NCBI GenBank assembly: GCA_001683735.1
Contig: LUGG01000002.1
Coordinates: forward strand, 3,038,001 to 3,102,000
DNA length: 64,000 bases
Source of the DNA: Grifola frondosa
Lineage: Eukaryota > Basidiomycota > Agaricomycetes > Polyporales > Grifolaceae
Direction: 5' to 3'
Part shown: piece after piece, positions 10,166-20,839 of the stretch
Position numbering within the stretch: position 1 is the first letter of the stretch
How the letters are laid out: each line of letters begins with the position of its first letter
Translations under genes and position numbers: made by a program
Notes under the pieces: generated by a model
What the model saw: only the letters and a program-made list of their open reading frames with translations
Told to the model about the DNA's origin: nothing
Database searches by the model: none

Positions 10166-10420
10166 TACTGTTTGCACTCAGCCAGTCTCTCGGTCGACCC
10201 TCCCTATTTTCCTCTGATAAATATCTCGAATTCAGGTGTAGACGATTCTAGAATATATCAGGTGGGTGAAGTAGATATCATGGAGCTTTCAAGTATCATT
10301 TTGGATTTTTATAGCCAACATCATCCCTGTTGCATCATCCTCCGAGGACACGTAGCTGTTTTCATAATCCATATTCCATCGACGTTATGCTTTTGGCGAT
10401 CCATCTTAGGTCCCGTTGCA

Positions 10421-12511
10421 ATGCGACTCCTAAATACGAAGACGCTGAAGCTCACAGAATTCCTCGACGCTGACCATGCACCGCCGTATGCCATCCTATC
10501 TCACAGGTGGCGTGAGGGCGAAGTCCTTTTCGATCACATCAACAACATAGCCGAGGCAGAGAAACTGCAAGGTTTCTGGAAGCTCAAGAAATACTGCGAG
10601 ACGGCGCGGGACGAAGGATTTGATTGGGCGTGGATAGACACCTGCTGCATTGACAAGACCAGCAGTTCCGAGCTATCCGAGGCGATCAACTCTATGTTCT
10701 CGTGGTACAACAAAGCCGAAGTGTGTTATGCATATTTGGACGACGTGGACTCAGATACACTCCGGAATGTCATCGACCCCCATGCATTTCAGAGAAGCGA
10801 GTGGTTTACGCGAGGCTGGACCTTGCAGGAGCTCATTTCCCCCAAGCAAGTCGTGTTCTTCGCGAAGGACTGGTCGGAAATTGGGACGCGGAAGTCATTG
10901 GTGGACGAAATCATCAGAATCACTCACGTAGACCGCGACGTGCTACTTGGCGTCAAGCTTCCGGTGGAACTCGGTGTAGCGGAGCGTATGTCGTGGGCTT
11001 CACGTAGGAAAATGACGCGCGTAGAGGACATGGCGTATTGCTTGATGGGTCTGTTCGACGTTCACATGCCGACGATATATGGGGAGGGGAAGCAAGCATT
11101 CATCCGATTACAGCACGAGATTATGCGCTCCACTACAGACCATAGCATCTTCGCTTGGTACAGCCCGTATATGGACGACAACCCGCACGACGTCCTTGCA
11201 CCCGAGCCTTCACTATTCCGAGCGCCTTTTTTCCATAGTCATGGTATCATTCAACAGATACCATTCAAGGATTTCGCGCAACTATTTCGGATGGAGTATT
11301 CGCCAGAGTACACTGCGACGAACCACGGCATCCGCATTCGATTACCTATGAAACAAGAATTACTTCCAAATGGCGAACACGAGTACATCGCCATGTTGGC
11401 GTGTCAGAGCGAAAACCGAGTCCTACTTGGGCTCAGACTGTGGCCGGTCGAAGGCACCATCGATCAGTACTACAGAGTGGGCCTAACCGATATAGATAAC
11501 ATCGACCCAGAGTCCTTCGCCATGAAGGACGTATATCTCGCCCACTATAGCCATTCCAGAGCACTCGATGTTCGGCCGGATGTGTCCATCATGCTTCTCC
11601 CCATTGACGCACTACACCATTATACTCCACGACAAGTGTATCCGCCGAGACGGTGGAAAATTGGGTCTTCGGGTAACTTGTCGATGACAATCGCCAATGT
11701 TCGCGCTCGATTTTACTGCGCGGTGGCCGTGTTACAACAGGAAAATGAGCATAGGAATGAAAATATAGGAGTGGTTTTCGGAGTGCATTATGCCGAGGAT
11801 TACACACCCCATCGCATTACCGCATCACTACTCATCGACGACGGCAAAGGTACATGGTCGACCATACTATCGGAACCGGTAGTTCGTTGTACTTCCTATT
11901 CCGACAAAGAAGCTGCGGAACTGATCTGGCGCAACTATCAAAATGAAACCTCCCCAGATCGTTGGGACGTCTGCATCGATCTCGAAACAACATGCACGAG
12001 ACGCTTTCCCCAGATCTTGTTGGAGCGTGGCCAGCAAGTAATTCACCTGACGACCTATGCATATGTGCATCCTTGCACCAGCGTATGGATGTTTGAGGCA
12101 CGCATCGTCAGCCAAGCAAATCCTTGTTTGACAGGCTGGAACCTTGTCTGGTTTTTAGGCTCAATACTGCAACATATACCAACTTCAGACCTGGAGAGTA
12201 GAGTGCTGAATAATATCGATTATTTGTTTATGGATGACGCGATAGCCGCCTCTACACCCGCCTATTTCTGTCGGACGAGACACGGGAAATACGGCAAGCT
12301 ACGTACTTCAATACCAGGCCCGCGGAGGGATTATGGAGGACGTACCTTGAGAAAGTTCGCGTTCATACAATCCGCACAGACAATGGCGATGGACACATCT
12401 CAGTCTATCGCTACGGGAACGTGGCAGTGCTCCAGGACGACTTTCTGGACGTTGCTGCACATTTTGAAGCGGCAATTTGGTCTGCGCCTGAGGCGACAGC
12501 GCCCCCGGTAA
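10421..12511 (+). CDS. HET-domain protein, copy 3 (C-terminal frameshift)
   Basis: A single open frame of 696 residues from the ATG at 10421. An upstream in-frame ATG (10112) exists, but the first paralogue-conserved residue is this methionine. The HET domain is complete, with YAILSHRW, WIDTCCIDK, GWTLQEL and MPTIYGEG. Up to about 12260 it follows copy 2. Beyond that the homologous C-terminus is found in another frame, where LWRTYLEKVR matches LWRTYFEKVR of copy 2, and continues to about 12555. The annotated last ~85 residues are therefore out of frame with the family. The HET domain should still be made; whether the altered tail matters is unknown. Confidence 0.8.
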   Translation: MRLLNTKTLKLTEFLDADHAPPYAILSHRWREGEVLFDHINNIAEAEKLQGFWKLKKYCETARDEGFDWAWIDTCCIDKTSSSELSEAINSMFSWYNKAEVCYAYLDDVDSDTLRNVIDPHAFQRSEWFTRGWTLQELISPKQVVFFAKDWSEIGTRKSLVDEIIRITHVDRDVLLGVKLPVELGVAERMSWASRRKMTRVEDMAYCLMGLFDVHMPTIYGEGKQAFIRLQHEIMRSTTDHSIFAWYSPYMDDNPHDVLAPEPSLFRAPFFHSHGIIQQIPFKDFAQLFRMEYSPEYTATNHGIRIRLPMKQELLPNGEHEYIAMLACQSENRVLLGLRLWPVEGTIDQYYRVGLTDIDNIDPESFAMKDVYLAHYSHSRALDVRPDVSIMLLPIDALHHYTPRQVYPPRRWKIGSSGNLSMTIANVRARFYCAVAVLQQENEHRNENIGVVFGVHYAEDYTPHRITASLLIDDGKGTWSTILSEPVVRCTSYSDKEAAELIWRNYQNETSPDRWDVCIDLETTCTRRFPQILLERGQQVIHLTTYAYVHPCTSVWMFEARIVSQANPCLTGWNLVWFLGSILQHIPTSDLESRVLNNIDYLFMDDAIAASTPAYFCRTRHGKYGKLRTSIPGPRRDYGGRTLRKFAFIQSAQTMAMDTSQSIATGTWQCSRTTFWTLLHILKRQFGLRLRRQRPR

Positions 12512-12849
12512 TCAAAGCTATTCTCGACGATTGCTTCCGCTCAACATCTAGCCGTCGTCGGTAAGGTATCTATGCCCGGCCTCCCCGCCGCTCATGCTTC
12601 ATATTAAATCACCCCGACAACCTCATGTGAAACCACCAGCGATAGTCTTGATATTCGCATGATGTATCTCTACTCTTAATTTATCATCCGGCTGCCCCTC
12701 GCCCTCGCTGCGGAATAAACCAAAATTCCAGTGAGTGATTGACGACTTCTTCCCCTCATATTCACCCAGTACTTCCCGCACAACCCGACAACGATTTTCA
12801 CACTTCGCACATGGTCATGTTGATGTTTCAGTTCGCTCATCATACTCTC

Positions 12850-13190
12850 AGGCTGATGTGTGTGCAGGCGCAACGCGTCCTCGCTGCTCTTGCACGCATC
12901 CTCGTTGCGCTCTGCCGTGCCCCCCCCCCCAGATGGGAAGGCGGCCTGCGCTGGACACCGCGCAGCTCGGGGTTATGCTCGACGTGAGTCTCACAGCGCC
13001 ATTGCGTGCGTGCGTACACTGACCGCAGCCTCACTTTTTGTGGAGACCCTGCCGCCCGACAGGCCGAAGACTCGCCTTGCGGTGGTGCATATGCTCGAGG
13101 AGCACGCTGTTGGAAAGCTGCGCGGTGGTGTGGGAGGATGTTCAGTCTGCGCTCGATGGCTCTCCGCGCGACGGTGGGGAGGGGCTGTGC
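12850..13190 (+). pseudogene. SET-family relic D (C-terminal part only)
   Basis: The plus strand shows AQRVLAALARILVALCRA, a helical segment matching the C-terminal part of SET relics B and C, then after an 11-C run (12920-12930) the LRWTPRSSG phrase in a shifted frame, and further downstream a PKTRLAVVHMLEEHAVG segment. No SET catalytic motif is present. It faces the PD-(D/E)XK-like relic at 13.77-14.45 kb tail to tail, the same arrangement as in the other modules but inverted. Confidence 0.5.
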
Positions 13191-13199
13191 TGTAAATTG

Positions 13200-13760
13200 T
13201 GAATGCGTTCGTTGCGGTGGGCGAAGCTAATCAAGCTTGAAGCTTTAGCGCAAGGATATTTTACTCGCACTGAATTTTTGCTGTTAGCGTGGCGGACCGA
13301 TTCCAAAGTTACGGTTGGAGCACGCACAAAAGGTTCAATAGTAACATAGGGCTGCACAGAGACCCACCGAGGTCCTCCAGGGCCACCTTATCTACTTCTC
13401 GTTTCCAGGAACACTATCCCCGACACCGCCTCACCCCAAGGCGAAATTCATCAGCTCGGGAGCCAGGATTCCAACCGCTTCAGGTCGCTTTTTTGGTGAT
13501 TCGATCATCAATACTTTACGGGAGCGATGCACGATGGAACTACTTCCAGATGGGAAAACGGTGTCGGCATGAACGTTGGCTCGCATTTGAGTTTTATCCT
13601 TGCGAGTGCGGCGTCGACACTTGGCGACTTCCATTTTTTGCGCATAATAATCTCACCGTCGATTCTCTTGCAAGTTCGTGCCGGTTATTTATTATGCTGT
13701 CGACAAAATGCGCCTCGCCGTTGTCAATCGCCCTGCTGAAATGCGACGAGCGTGATACGC
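13200..13760. other. gap, no gene recognised
   Basis: The long plus-strand frame at 13289-13894 overlaps the better supported minus-strand relic at its end and has no family resemblance. I see no other support for coding. Confidence 0.35.
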
Positions 13761-13764
13761 TCAC

Positions 13765-14445
13765 ATTGCTTGAAGGCCTCGATTATCGAAAGGATGCTTC
13801 ATGCTTTGGCTATGCGGATGTGGTGTCTTTGGAATGTGCGGATGGACAACGATGGGAGTTGGTGAGTACGTGTCGTCGTCGACAATGTCCTTGAAAACGG
13901 CAGAGATGGTGATCTTGTGGAGTGTCGTGAAACTACCAACGAGCACAACATACGTTTGAAGATCGCAGACACGTGGAGCTCCGCGACGCGCGTGTGGTTA
14001 TTGCGCTGGAACGCGGCGACGAGTTGCGGCGCGGGGTCGACGATGCCGAGACTCTGGTCTTGCTACACGAGCAGAAGCATCTGTTCTCCTCGCAGATACG
14101 GACGTTCTTCTGCGCAGTACAGCACACGCGGGACACGAGGAGGAGCAGACTGTGGTGCACCAGGACGATACGGCCGCCGGGCGCATGGCCCATCCTGTCC
14201 AGCAGCTTCTCCGCGAAGCAGTGGACGGCACGGGCCTTCTGGCTCTCGGCGAGTTCGTGGTGGTGCAGGTGTCTATGCTTGCACTGTGGCAGCGCGATCA
14301 GGCGTGTCACAAACCGTATGGAGGTCGTAAGCTGGGGCGTGCCGAAGAATGTCGCAAAGGGCTAGTCTACGAGGGCGATGTTGTATGCGCGGGGACCGAG
14401 AACAGTCCATGTTCAGTCGCTCACTGGTTAGCTGCGCGCTAGAAG
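13765..14445 (-). pseudogene. PD-(D/E)XK-like family relic (full length, decayed)
   Basis: This minus-strand copy follows the intact gene at 7855-8628 almost end to end: an N-terminal YNIALVD part, then an ATFFGTP part, the EKLLDRMGHAPGGRIVLVHH part in another frame, an AITTRASRSST shadow of the HSRVTEL region, and a C-terminal segment with IPKTPHPHSQSMK and DNRG. Several frameshifts and stops, for example at the position of the first DQPF motif, disable it. The acidic signature strand is badly altered. It lies convergent with SET relic D. Confidence 0.65.
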
Positions 14446-14479
14446 GGAAACACCAATGCCGTGCACTACCACCATGCAC

Positions 14480-15385
14480 CCTAATTAATCCAATTGACGA
14501 TTAGAGCTAGACACGGCTAGGCACTAGACAATCGGTTAGACGCAGTGGTCAAGTACAAGCGAATAGGTTAGGGTCACATGCTCCTTAATTATACCCACGG
14601 ACACACCGGAATTCGTTCATTCAAAACATCGCGATACACACGGGCAGCCATTCCCATTTCCGCGGCGAAATTTATTAGGGCCATGACGGAAGGGTTAGAC
14701 AATCAAGGAGGTCCAGAAGCCACAATAGAGCCACATCGATACACAACTGACTAAATGAAGGGCTGGTGTCGTCGTGGCTAGTGCTTCTCGAATTCCACAT
14801 AGTTGTCCTTCCAGTATGTCCGCACGATCGTCATTCTGACTGGAACACGTCGACGCGTTCCAGAACCGTGTTCGAGTTTCTCAGAGCCGGCAGCTTAAGG
14901 TGGTGGACGCATCCTTGGCCTGGCCCTGGATGTGAACGTTTCCTGTTTCTCTACTGTCTTCTCGGAAAGATGCGATGGAGCACGGATCAGCCTGGTGCGG
15001 CTCCTGCGCTATATCCTTGTTCCAACACTGAGGTCCAAACGAACGGGATTCGATAGCGATTCAGTCGCTACAACTGAAAATCTCATGCATCCGTATTTCA
15101 GTTTACCCGTAGCAAGCAGAGACCGACCGCGCAAGCATTTACTGGGGTTCTTCAGAGTCATACCTGCGATGTAGTTGCAGCTTAAGATGTCTGTGTTGTG
15201 CAGTGAGCTGACAAGTTCGCATATTTGCGCTCGAGAAGATCCAATAGCGGATGACATTTCTCATGCGTGTACCTGCACATACAAACATACATTCACTCCA
15301 CTGAGTTGTAAACACCGTGAGACAGGTTTCGTTAATCAAATGCATCACAGACTTCGCATCCAAAAAAGGCCACAGAGATATGTCG
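14480..15385. other. intergenic, nothing recognised
   Basis: Only short frames occur and none can be matched to a family or to repeats elsewhere in the window. Confidence 0.4.
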
Positions 15386-15390
15386 ACTGA

Positions 15391-17121
15391 TTAGACGTCC
15401 GGGATCTTGAGCTGCATCGCGGCGAGCGTCGCGTCCAGTTTTTCTGCATCAAAGGGACGATAACGACCACTCAAACGGGACTCTTCACTGGTGGACGGTC
15501 AACATATATCGAGAAGGCCAAATTAAAATATGACGAACCTCGGGGGCAAGTTCATGTACATCCGGACTTGGGTGAATGTATCAAACGAGGCCTTGCCGTG
15601 ATATCCGCCATCTGTATCATAGGTTCAGGAATGTTGAGCTATCTCGGAAGGAACGTGCTTACAGCCTGAATCTCCCTGCCCACGAGGGCTATCTCGGTGA
15701 CTTTGAAATGGTCAGAAGGAGTGGGAACTGTGCAGCGTAGAAGGCTACCTGCCAGATGGCTGAAGGTGTCGTTCAGCACAACAGCCCCGCTCTGTGTCGT
15801 CTCCAGCACTGCAAGAGATGAAATCTTCATTTTATCGATCAAGAGAAGTATGAGGCTACTGACACTTGTTCTTGACTTCCTCGCTATTAGTAAACGCATA
15901 CACAACCAGTGGGATTGGACTACACAGTCGGGTTAGTGAAGAAGCTAAGAGTACTCGGAGGCAACATACAACTGGCGGACTATGCTGATCGCATGGTCGA
16001 CGTCGTCCCACACAATCACGGAGTATCGGACCGAATATCTCGCTGTCAAGCAGGTATGAGCATATCGGTGCGAGGGCGGATTTTGAAACTCACTTTTCCA
16101 TCAACGCGTCGTCCACTGGGACGTCCTTCACGATAGTGGGGGATCCGCCGGTCGCCCTCGTACTGCCCGCCGACACGATTTTGCCCTTTGGTGCGCGTGA
16201 GGAGATCTCTGAGGCGCGCGTGTGACTCGGGGTTACGATCTTGCTCAGCTCGACATTTTTGTGGAGCGGGCCATTGGGCAGAAAGGCGTCGTGCGCCTTC
16301 TTGAGCGACGCGATGAAGGCGTCCACCTTGGCGCGGGGCACCAGGGCGTAGTCGGGCGTGATGCACAGCTGCCCCGAATTCTGCAGCTTCCCGTTGAGGA
16401 TACGCTTCGCGGCCAGATCGAGGTCGTCGAAGTTTGGGTCGATGATGATGGGTGACTTGCCCCGAGCTCAAGCGTAAGGGCGTGACGAACTTCGCCGCGG
16501 CGGCGGCGACGTGCGGCCACGGAGACGCCGCCGGTGTAGAAGATGTGCGCCCATCTAAGGGTGAGCAAGCGGTCGTCTCTGGCACGCCGCCGTTCACACG
16601 ACGTAGGCATCGGGATCAAGGTATTGCTACGAGCGCAGTGATGAGCTGCGACGTGGCAGGGTGATTTCGGACGCTTCAGCACACAGGTGCATCCGGCAGA
16701 TATGGCGCCGACGAGAGGGATCCAAGAGCGTGATGAACGGGTAGTTCCAGGGCCTGTTGCATGATGAGCGCATCAGCATCTCTCACAGAGGAACAAACAT
16801 AGCGAGTCTACATACGCGATGATAAGTGCGAGACCTTTGGGGTTTTTGTAGGCGGTGGCATCCCAGGAGCTACGCCAAGCGGGCACTTCGGGCTTGTCAG
16901 GCTTCGCCCACTCATCGAGATGCTCTGCGGCATGCAGTGCAGAGGAGGCGACGGCGGTGATCTCGGACGTGCGCGGCCTCGAACCTGGGCTTATTGAGGT
17001 CGGTGAAGAGCGCTGCTTCTATGGCGGAAGCATTGTCTTGGGCGAGGCGGGCCAGCTGGAGGAGCTGGTGGCGGCGGTAGGCTAGCCCGTGGTTCTTTCC
17101 GGATTCGAAGGTCTTCAGCAA
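15391..17121 (-). pseudogene. aldehyde dehydrogenase relic
   Basis: The minus strand carries an aldehyde dehydrogenase of the fatty-aldehyde (class 3) type in pieces. From N to C these are SGKNHGLAYRRHQLLQLARL (about 17100), KPEVPAWRSS (about 16890), a decayed cofactor-binding part, then KSPIIIDPNFDDLDLAAKRI and NSGQLCITPDYALVPRAKVD (about 16440-16310), keeping the catalytic cysteine context GQLC. EIFGPIL (about 16040), VVYAFTNSEEVKN (about 15880) and QSGAVVLNDTFSHLAG (about 15790) follow, with a C-terminal RYRPFDAEKLDA ending at the TAA complement at 15391-15393. Frame changes around 16200, 16000 and 15750 are not at clean splice sites, so I call a pseudogene. The enzyme family oxidises aldehydes to acids with NAD(P). 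Confidence 0.7.
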
Positions 17122-17124
17122 TCT

Positions 17125-17727
17125 AGCATGAATCTAAGGACACCCGTGCAAGAGATAGTCAGCTGTTTGGCTATGAAGGCAGTCATGAAGGGGCATGAGT
17201 GTAACGTACGTGTGTCGATATCGCTGATGGGTGTGTAGTCGAGGGAGGGAGCCAATCTGACGGTGTGAGCTTGTGCTCTCGTAGGAGCGAACTCTGCTTA
17301 TATACACAGAATAGAACAGCATGGAATCGACAAATATCACCCGGAGTGTTCGTTAATGTGCACTGTGTACTCGAAACTGCAAGAGAATGTAGTATGAGAC
17401 AGCATAATTGGCATATTTAAGACCAGCTGCAAAGACAAAGCGAAGAGCGTGAGCTTGGAAGATACAGGGCAAAAGAGGACGAAGCGAGCCTTGTTAGTCG
17501 TTGACACGGAAAATAGTAATGAAGGTTAGTTGGCACGGACCCGACGCCACAATGCGGCAGTGCGAACGAAGTGGGGGAATAATCAGACATGACGATGACC
17601 CTAAGTTAATCGCGCTCCTGATCATGTCGTCGGATCGGTGCTGTTGATGCAGCTGGCCCACCACAGTCCGCCACAGTTCTCTGCCATTGGTTTAGATGTT
17701 TTTTTCCAGCGTGCAATCGGCAGCGCT
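17125..17727. other. intergenic, nothing recognised
   Basis: No open frame of note and no similarity to other parts of the window. The last ~30 bases are pyrimidine-rich and precede the family start codon at 17728. Confidence 0.4.
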
Positions 17728-18087
17728 ATGGCCAACGTTCATCATCCGCAGTGGAGCGAGTGGACCCTGCGCGATCCCTACGCATACAACATCTCCGTCA
17801 TCGACTAGCCTTTGAATAACCACCTTCTTCGGCTTACATTCCAGTGCAGGAGCTCCATCGAAGCAACTCGTACAATATCACGCTCCCTGGTACTTCCCCG
17901 ACATTCTATTGCGCAAGATCGCGCCGCTCCATGACGCCGTCGTCGATGGAACCTATCCGCCGATTGCCACCGTGGTCCACTGGCACGTTCTAAGGATGCC
18001 ACGTCCACATAGACAAATCATGAAGCCCGCGATAACCGCAATGCCACGTTGCGTCACTTCGGGGTCTTCAAGCGATTGATTGTGTAG
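17728..18087 (+). pseudogene. PD-(D/E)XK-like family relic with internal deletion
   Basis: It begins at the same ATG as the intact copy and reads WTLRDPYAYNISVID, then a stop where the family has DQPF. About 350 bases of the middle are missing, including the whole acidic signature. Homology resumes at the ELH part, passes GTYPPIATVV and MPRPH, and ends with a FKRL-like C-terminus before TAG. It is convergent with SET relic C, mirroring the 7855-8628/SET relic B pair. Confidence 0.65.
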
Positions 18088-18439
18088 AGCGATCTAACGC
18101 GTGAACATCGCATCATGTTCGCATACCTCAGCAGGGGTTGCACGAGAGACATGGAAGTAGTCGGTCATGTAACTCCCGCACAGCACTGGCACTATAATCA
18201 CTAAAACGCGATCCGATACGAAATGCATGCGTTTGTCCTGCACGAAGCTGTTCGCGAGGCTATTGGAAGCCGCGCTCCAGAACTGAGGAATTTCGTCTTG
18301 GGGAAAAAGACGGCTCAAGGGCTGGTGCTCTGGCAGACGGGAAGGATGTAGATGAGTTAGTTCCGATCTACTACTATTGATCCTTTTGTACAGGTCCAAC
18401 CGTAGCTCTGGAAGGGGTAACAACAAAAATTAGCGCGAT

Positions 18440-19403
18440 AGTGGTCTGAAAAATGTCCCTGTACACGGGCAAAACGTTCGACAGATGTCATGTATGCACT
18501 CTACGTTCCGCACTGCCAAGCGCAGAGCCGTCGAGCGCAGACTGCACCTCCGACGCCGCTGCGCAGCTCTCCAACAGCATGCGCTCCCAGAGCACATGCG
18601 CCACAGCGAGGCGCGTCTTCGGCCTGTCGGGCGGCAGATTCTGCACAAAAGTGAGGCATCAGTGAGTGCGCGCACACATGCGGCAGGTATACTCGCGTCG
18701 AGCAGCGTCCCGAGCTGTGCAACGTCTAGCTCGGATCGCCTCCCAATCCGCACGATGCGCGCCCGGCATCGCGCTGCGAGGACGTGTGCCAAGGACGCGT
18801 TACATCTGCACAGACATCTGCCTCGGTGTGTGAGAAGGAAGGGACGCGGGCACTAGCCTTGTGATCCGCACCCCTTCTCTGTTATCGATATCGCCTGAGC
18901 TCTCTATCTGCCTCTGAGCCTCGACAACCCTCTCTAGCAGCGCCGCAACCTTGGCAGCCTCCCCGAATTCGAGTACACCCTTGTCCTGAAGCCCTTTAAA
19001 TGCCAACAACCACAGGTCCAAGCCCGCGCCTCCATCTTCGTTACAGAGCCCGAAAATCCCTGACCCCGCTCACCAGAACATCGCGCCGGCCGCCTCGCCG
19101 TCCTCGAGCGTGAAGCCGTACCGCGAGGAGCGCTGCGCTATGGAGACGTCCCCGTACGTGTTGAATACCTCAGCGTGCGAGGGCACCGCGCGCGATGCAA
19201 TCATCTCAACTGTGTCGGATCTGGCCGCCATGTATGCGTGTGGAATCGCGTCATCGCGGTCTTACGCGCATTCGGCGAGGGACCCGCAAGCAGGACACAC
19301 GTCGAAGTCGCTCTAGGAGTCCTGAAGTCATACCGCGTCTCCTAAATAGGGATCGCAGGGCACCTAGAGCTAGACATAGTTCTCGTGCGCGTGGTTGAAT
19401 CTG
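18440..19403 (-). pseudogene. SET-domain methyltransferase relic C (most complete)
   Basis: This is the copy in which the family is clearest. On the minus strand, RFNHAHEN (about 19395) is followed by DVCPACGSLAEC (about 19300), MAARSDTVEMIASRAV (about 19225), EVFNTYGDVS (about 19160, the SET Asn/Tyr motif) and RYGFTLEDGEAAGAMFW (about 19110), then a stop. Downstream come a WLLAFKGLQDKGVLEF helix with AALLERVVEAQRQIE (about 18960), a probable intron, and the C-terminal ARIVRIGRRSELDVAQLGTL part (about 18750-18700). The order fits a RuBisCO-LSMT/SETD6-like enzyme with a helical C-terminal substrate-binding domain. The CPAC segment with further cysteines may bind zinc. Frame breaks near 19080 and 18830 disable it. 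Confidence 0.7.
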
Positions 19404-19639
19404 AATCTGGGGAGGTGAGCAGTGCGGAGCGTGGGAGTGCGATTGGGAAAACGGACGCATGCGTCTGCTATAGTGACTATGGAGAGGCTGTGGTAGGTGT
19501 CAACGGAGGACGCGAGAGCTGACGCGGGCGTATGCAAGTAGGAAGCCGGCAGAATATAACATACAAATACGCAGAGCGGTTGCCATGTCCATCGCGAGAG
19601 AGTCCACGCGTACGGTAGGACACAACCAGCGCCTGACCA

Positions 19640-19860
19640 GCGCTAACCCAAACGCGGCGGTGTTGTGTGCGGTTGTTTGTCAAAGGCTTTGTTCCTGATC
19701 GATCGAAGCGCCCATTGTGCAACCAGCTCTTGACCAACTCCGTTAAACAAGTCCGTTCGAACGTCTAAATCAGAGCTAGGTCTTCCGGATTGTTTTTCAC
19801 AGGTGGGTAGTTAGATGCCAGCTCTTTGAATTGAATCTGTATGCATGAATGGCTTTAATA
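19640..19860. repeat. shared SET/HET intergenic block copy 3, plus HET 5' flank
   Basis: Positions 19660-19720 match the block at 10095-10160 (for example TTTGTCAAAGGC and the following CGTTCCTGATCGA phrase with small changes). Positions 19795-19860 match the 5' flank of HET copy 2 (4390-4450). The HET coding region that should follow is replaced by the oxidoreductase relic. Confidence 0.5.
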
Positions 19861-19959
19861 TCTATTATAATAAGTACTTCCCACTCAATCCTCGGGAGAA
19901 ATATAGAAGGACTTTCACACTTGCCTCGCCTCGCCTTCCTCCTCATGATCAACATATTC

Positions 19960-20640
19960 AATGTCTCCACTCCCAACTCACCATTCCTTACTACCGCTCA
20001 AATCTCTATCGCACGAACTACGTAGATCTCCAACTGGACGGCAAGCCATCCCAGAGCTATTCCAACCCATGAAAATCTGCGGCCTCGAGTTTCACAACTA
20101 CATCTTCGTACGTAGCATCTCTCCCATACAAACTATTCTCTCATTCACGTTCGTAGCTCGCTCCTCTCTGACAGTACTCCGCAAATGGGGTCATTAGGCC
20201 ATGGAATTTTGGACACCGTCAGTACGAGCCTTGTGTCAGATTTCAAACTCACAAGCGTCTTAGTGAGCAACATCATCTCTCGCGGGCCCGGCGTCTCCTC
20301 CGTCAAAGCCACTGCCATTCTCCGGAAGGCCGCATCACGTCCGAATGTGTGGTCTCTGGACTGACGTGCAGATCACGTCCTTGCGCGCACTTGTCGAGTA
20401 CGCAGCCTCGCAGACCTAGAAGATCGGCCTTGCAGCTCTCGCATTGCGCGTAAAGCCTCCATGACCACCCCCTGGCTCCAATTGGATGCAGGCGCCTGAC
20501 TGGACGACATATGGGGGCTGCGTGCGATCCCGTGAAACAGGCACTTCCCTATGCGCACTCACGATCGACGGGATCAAAAAATATCGCATTCGGTGACGCA
20601 TCCAGCGGTCGTGGCGGGCTCCGACGTCAACGATATCCGC
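19960..20640 (+). pseudogene. NADH:flavin oxidoreductase (old yellow enzyme, YqjM type) relic
   Basis: In three frames the plus strand reads ELFQPMKICGLEFHNYIFV (about 20050, the family's N-terminal strand), then a decayed part, VKATAILRKAASRPNVWSLD (about 20310), QITSLRALVEYAASQ (about 20370), and RKASMTTPWLQLDAGA with DDIWGLRAIP (about 20450-20530). RKAS and the W..LDAG, DD.WGP.AIP spacing are typical of YqjM-like ene reductases. No full frame exists, and the flavin-binding half after residue ~200 is absent or unrecognisable. Such enzymes reduce activated C=C bonds with FMN and NAD(P)H. Confidence 0.65.
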
Positions 20641-20699
20641 AGCGCGTCCAGTTATCTACTCTGCAAGTTGCTATGCCCCACGAGCAACGAAAGGACGAA

Positions 20700-20838
20700 C
20701 GAATATGGCAGGAACTTCGAGAACTGGATCTGGCTCTCAATGGAGTCGACGCAGTGCCCGCGTTGTCATCTTCCTGATATGCCGCTCTTCTTCCGGTACA
20801 AGTGTGCTTTTATTCCTCATGTCATGCATGAGTCGTGA
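20700..20838 (+). repeat. copy of the unusual HET-1 tail
   Basis: The last ~90 bases before the TGA at 20836 resemble the terminal part of HET copy 1 (minus strand, 349-420): MPLF, VMHES and the flanking bases are shared, with a ~20-base insertion here. The shared piece is absent from HET copies 2 and 3. Confidence 0.5.
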
Positions 20839-20839
20839 C

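Noticed and set aside
10112..10420. N-terminal extension of HET copy 3 from an upstream ATG
   Set aside because: Homology with copies 1 and 2 starts at 10421, and the extension overlaps the shared intergenic DNA block.
15391..17121. Aldehyde dehydrogenase as an intact spliced gene
   Set aside because: The frame changes within conserved blocks (for example around 16200) lack splice sites, and homologous residues are split between frames.
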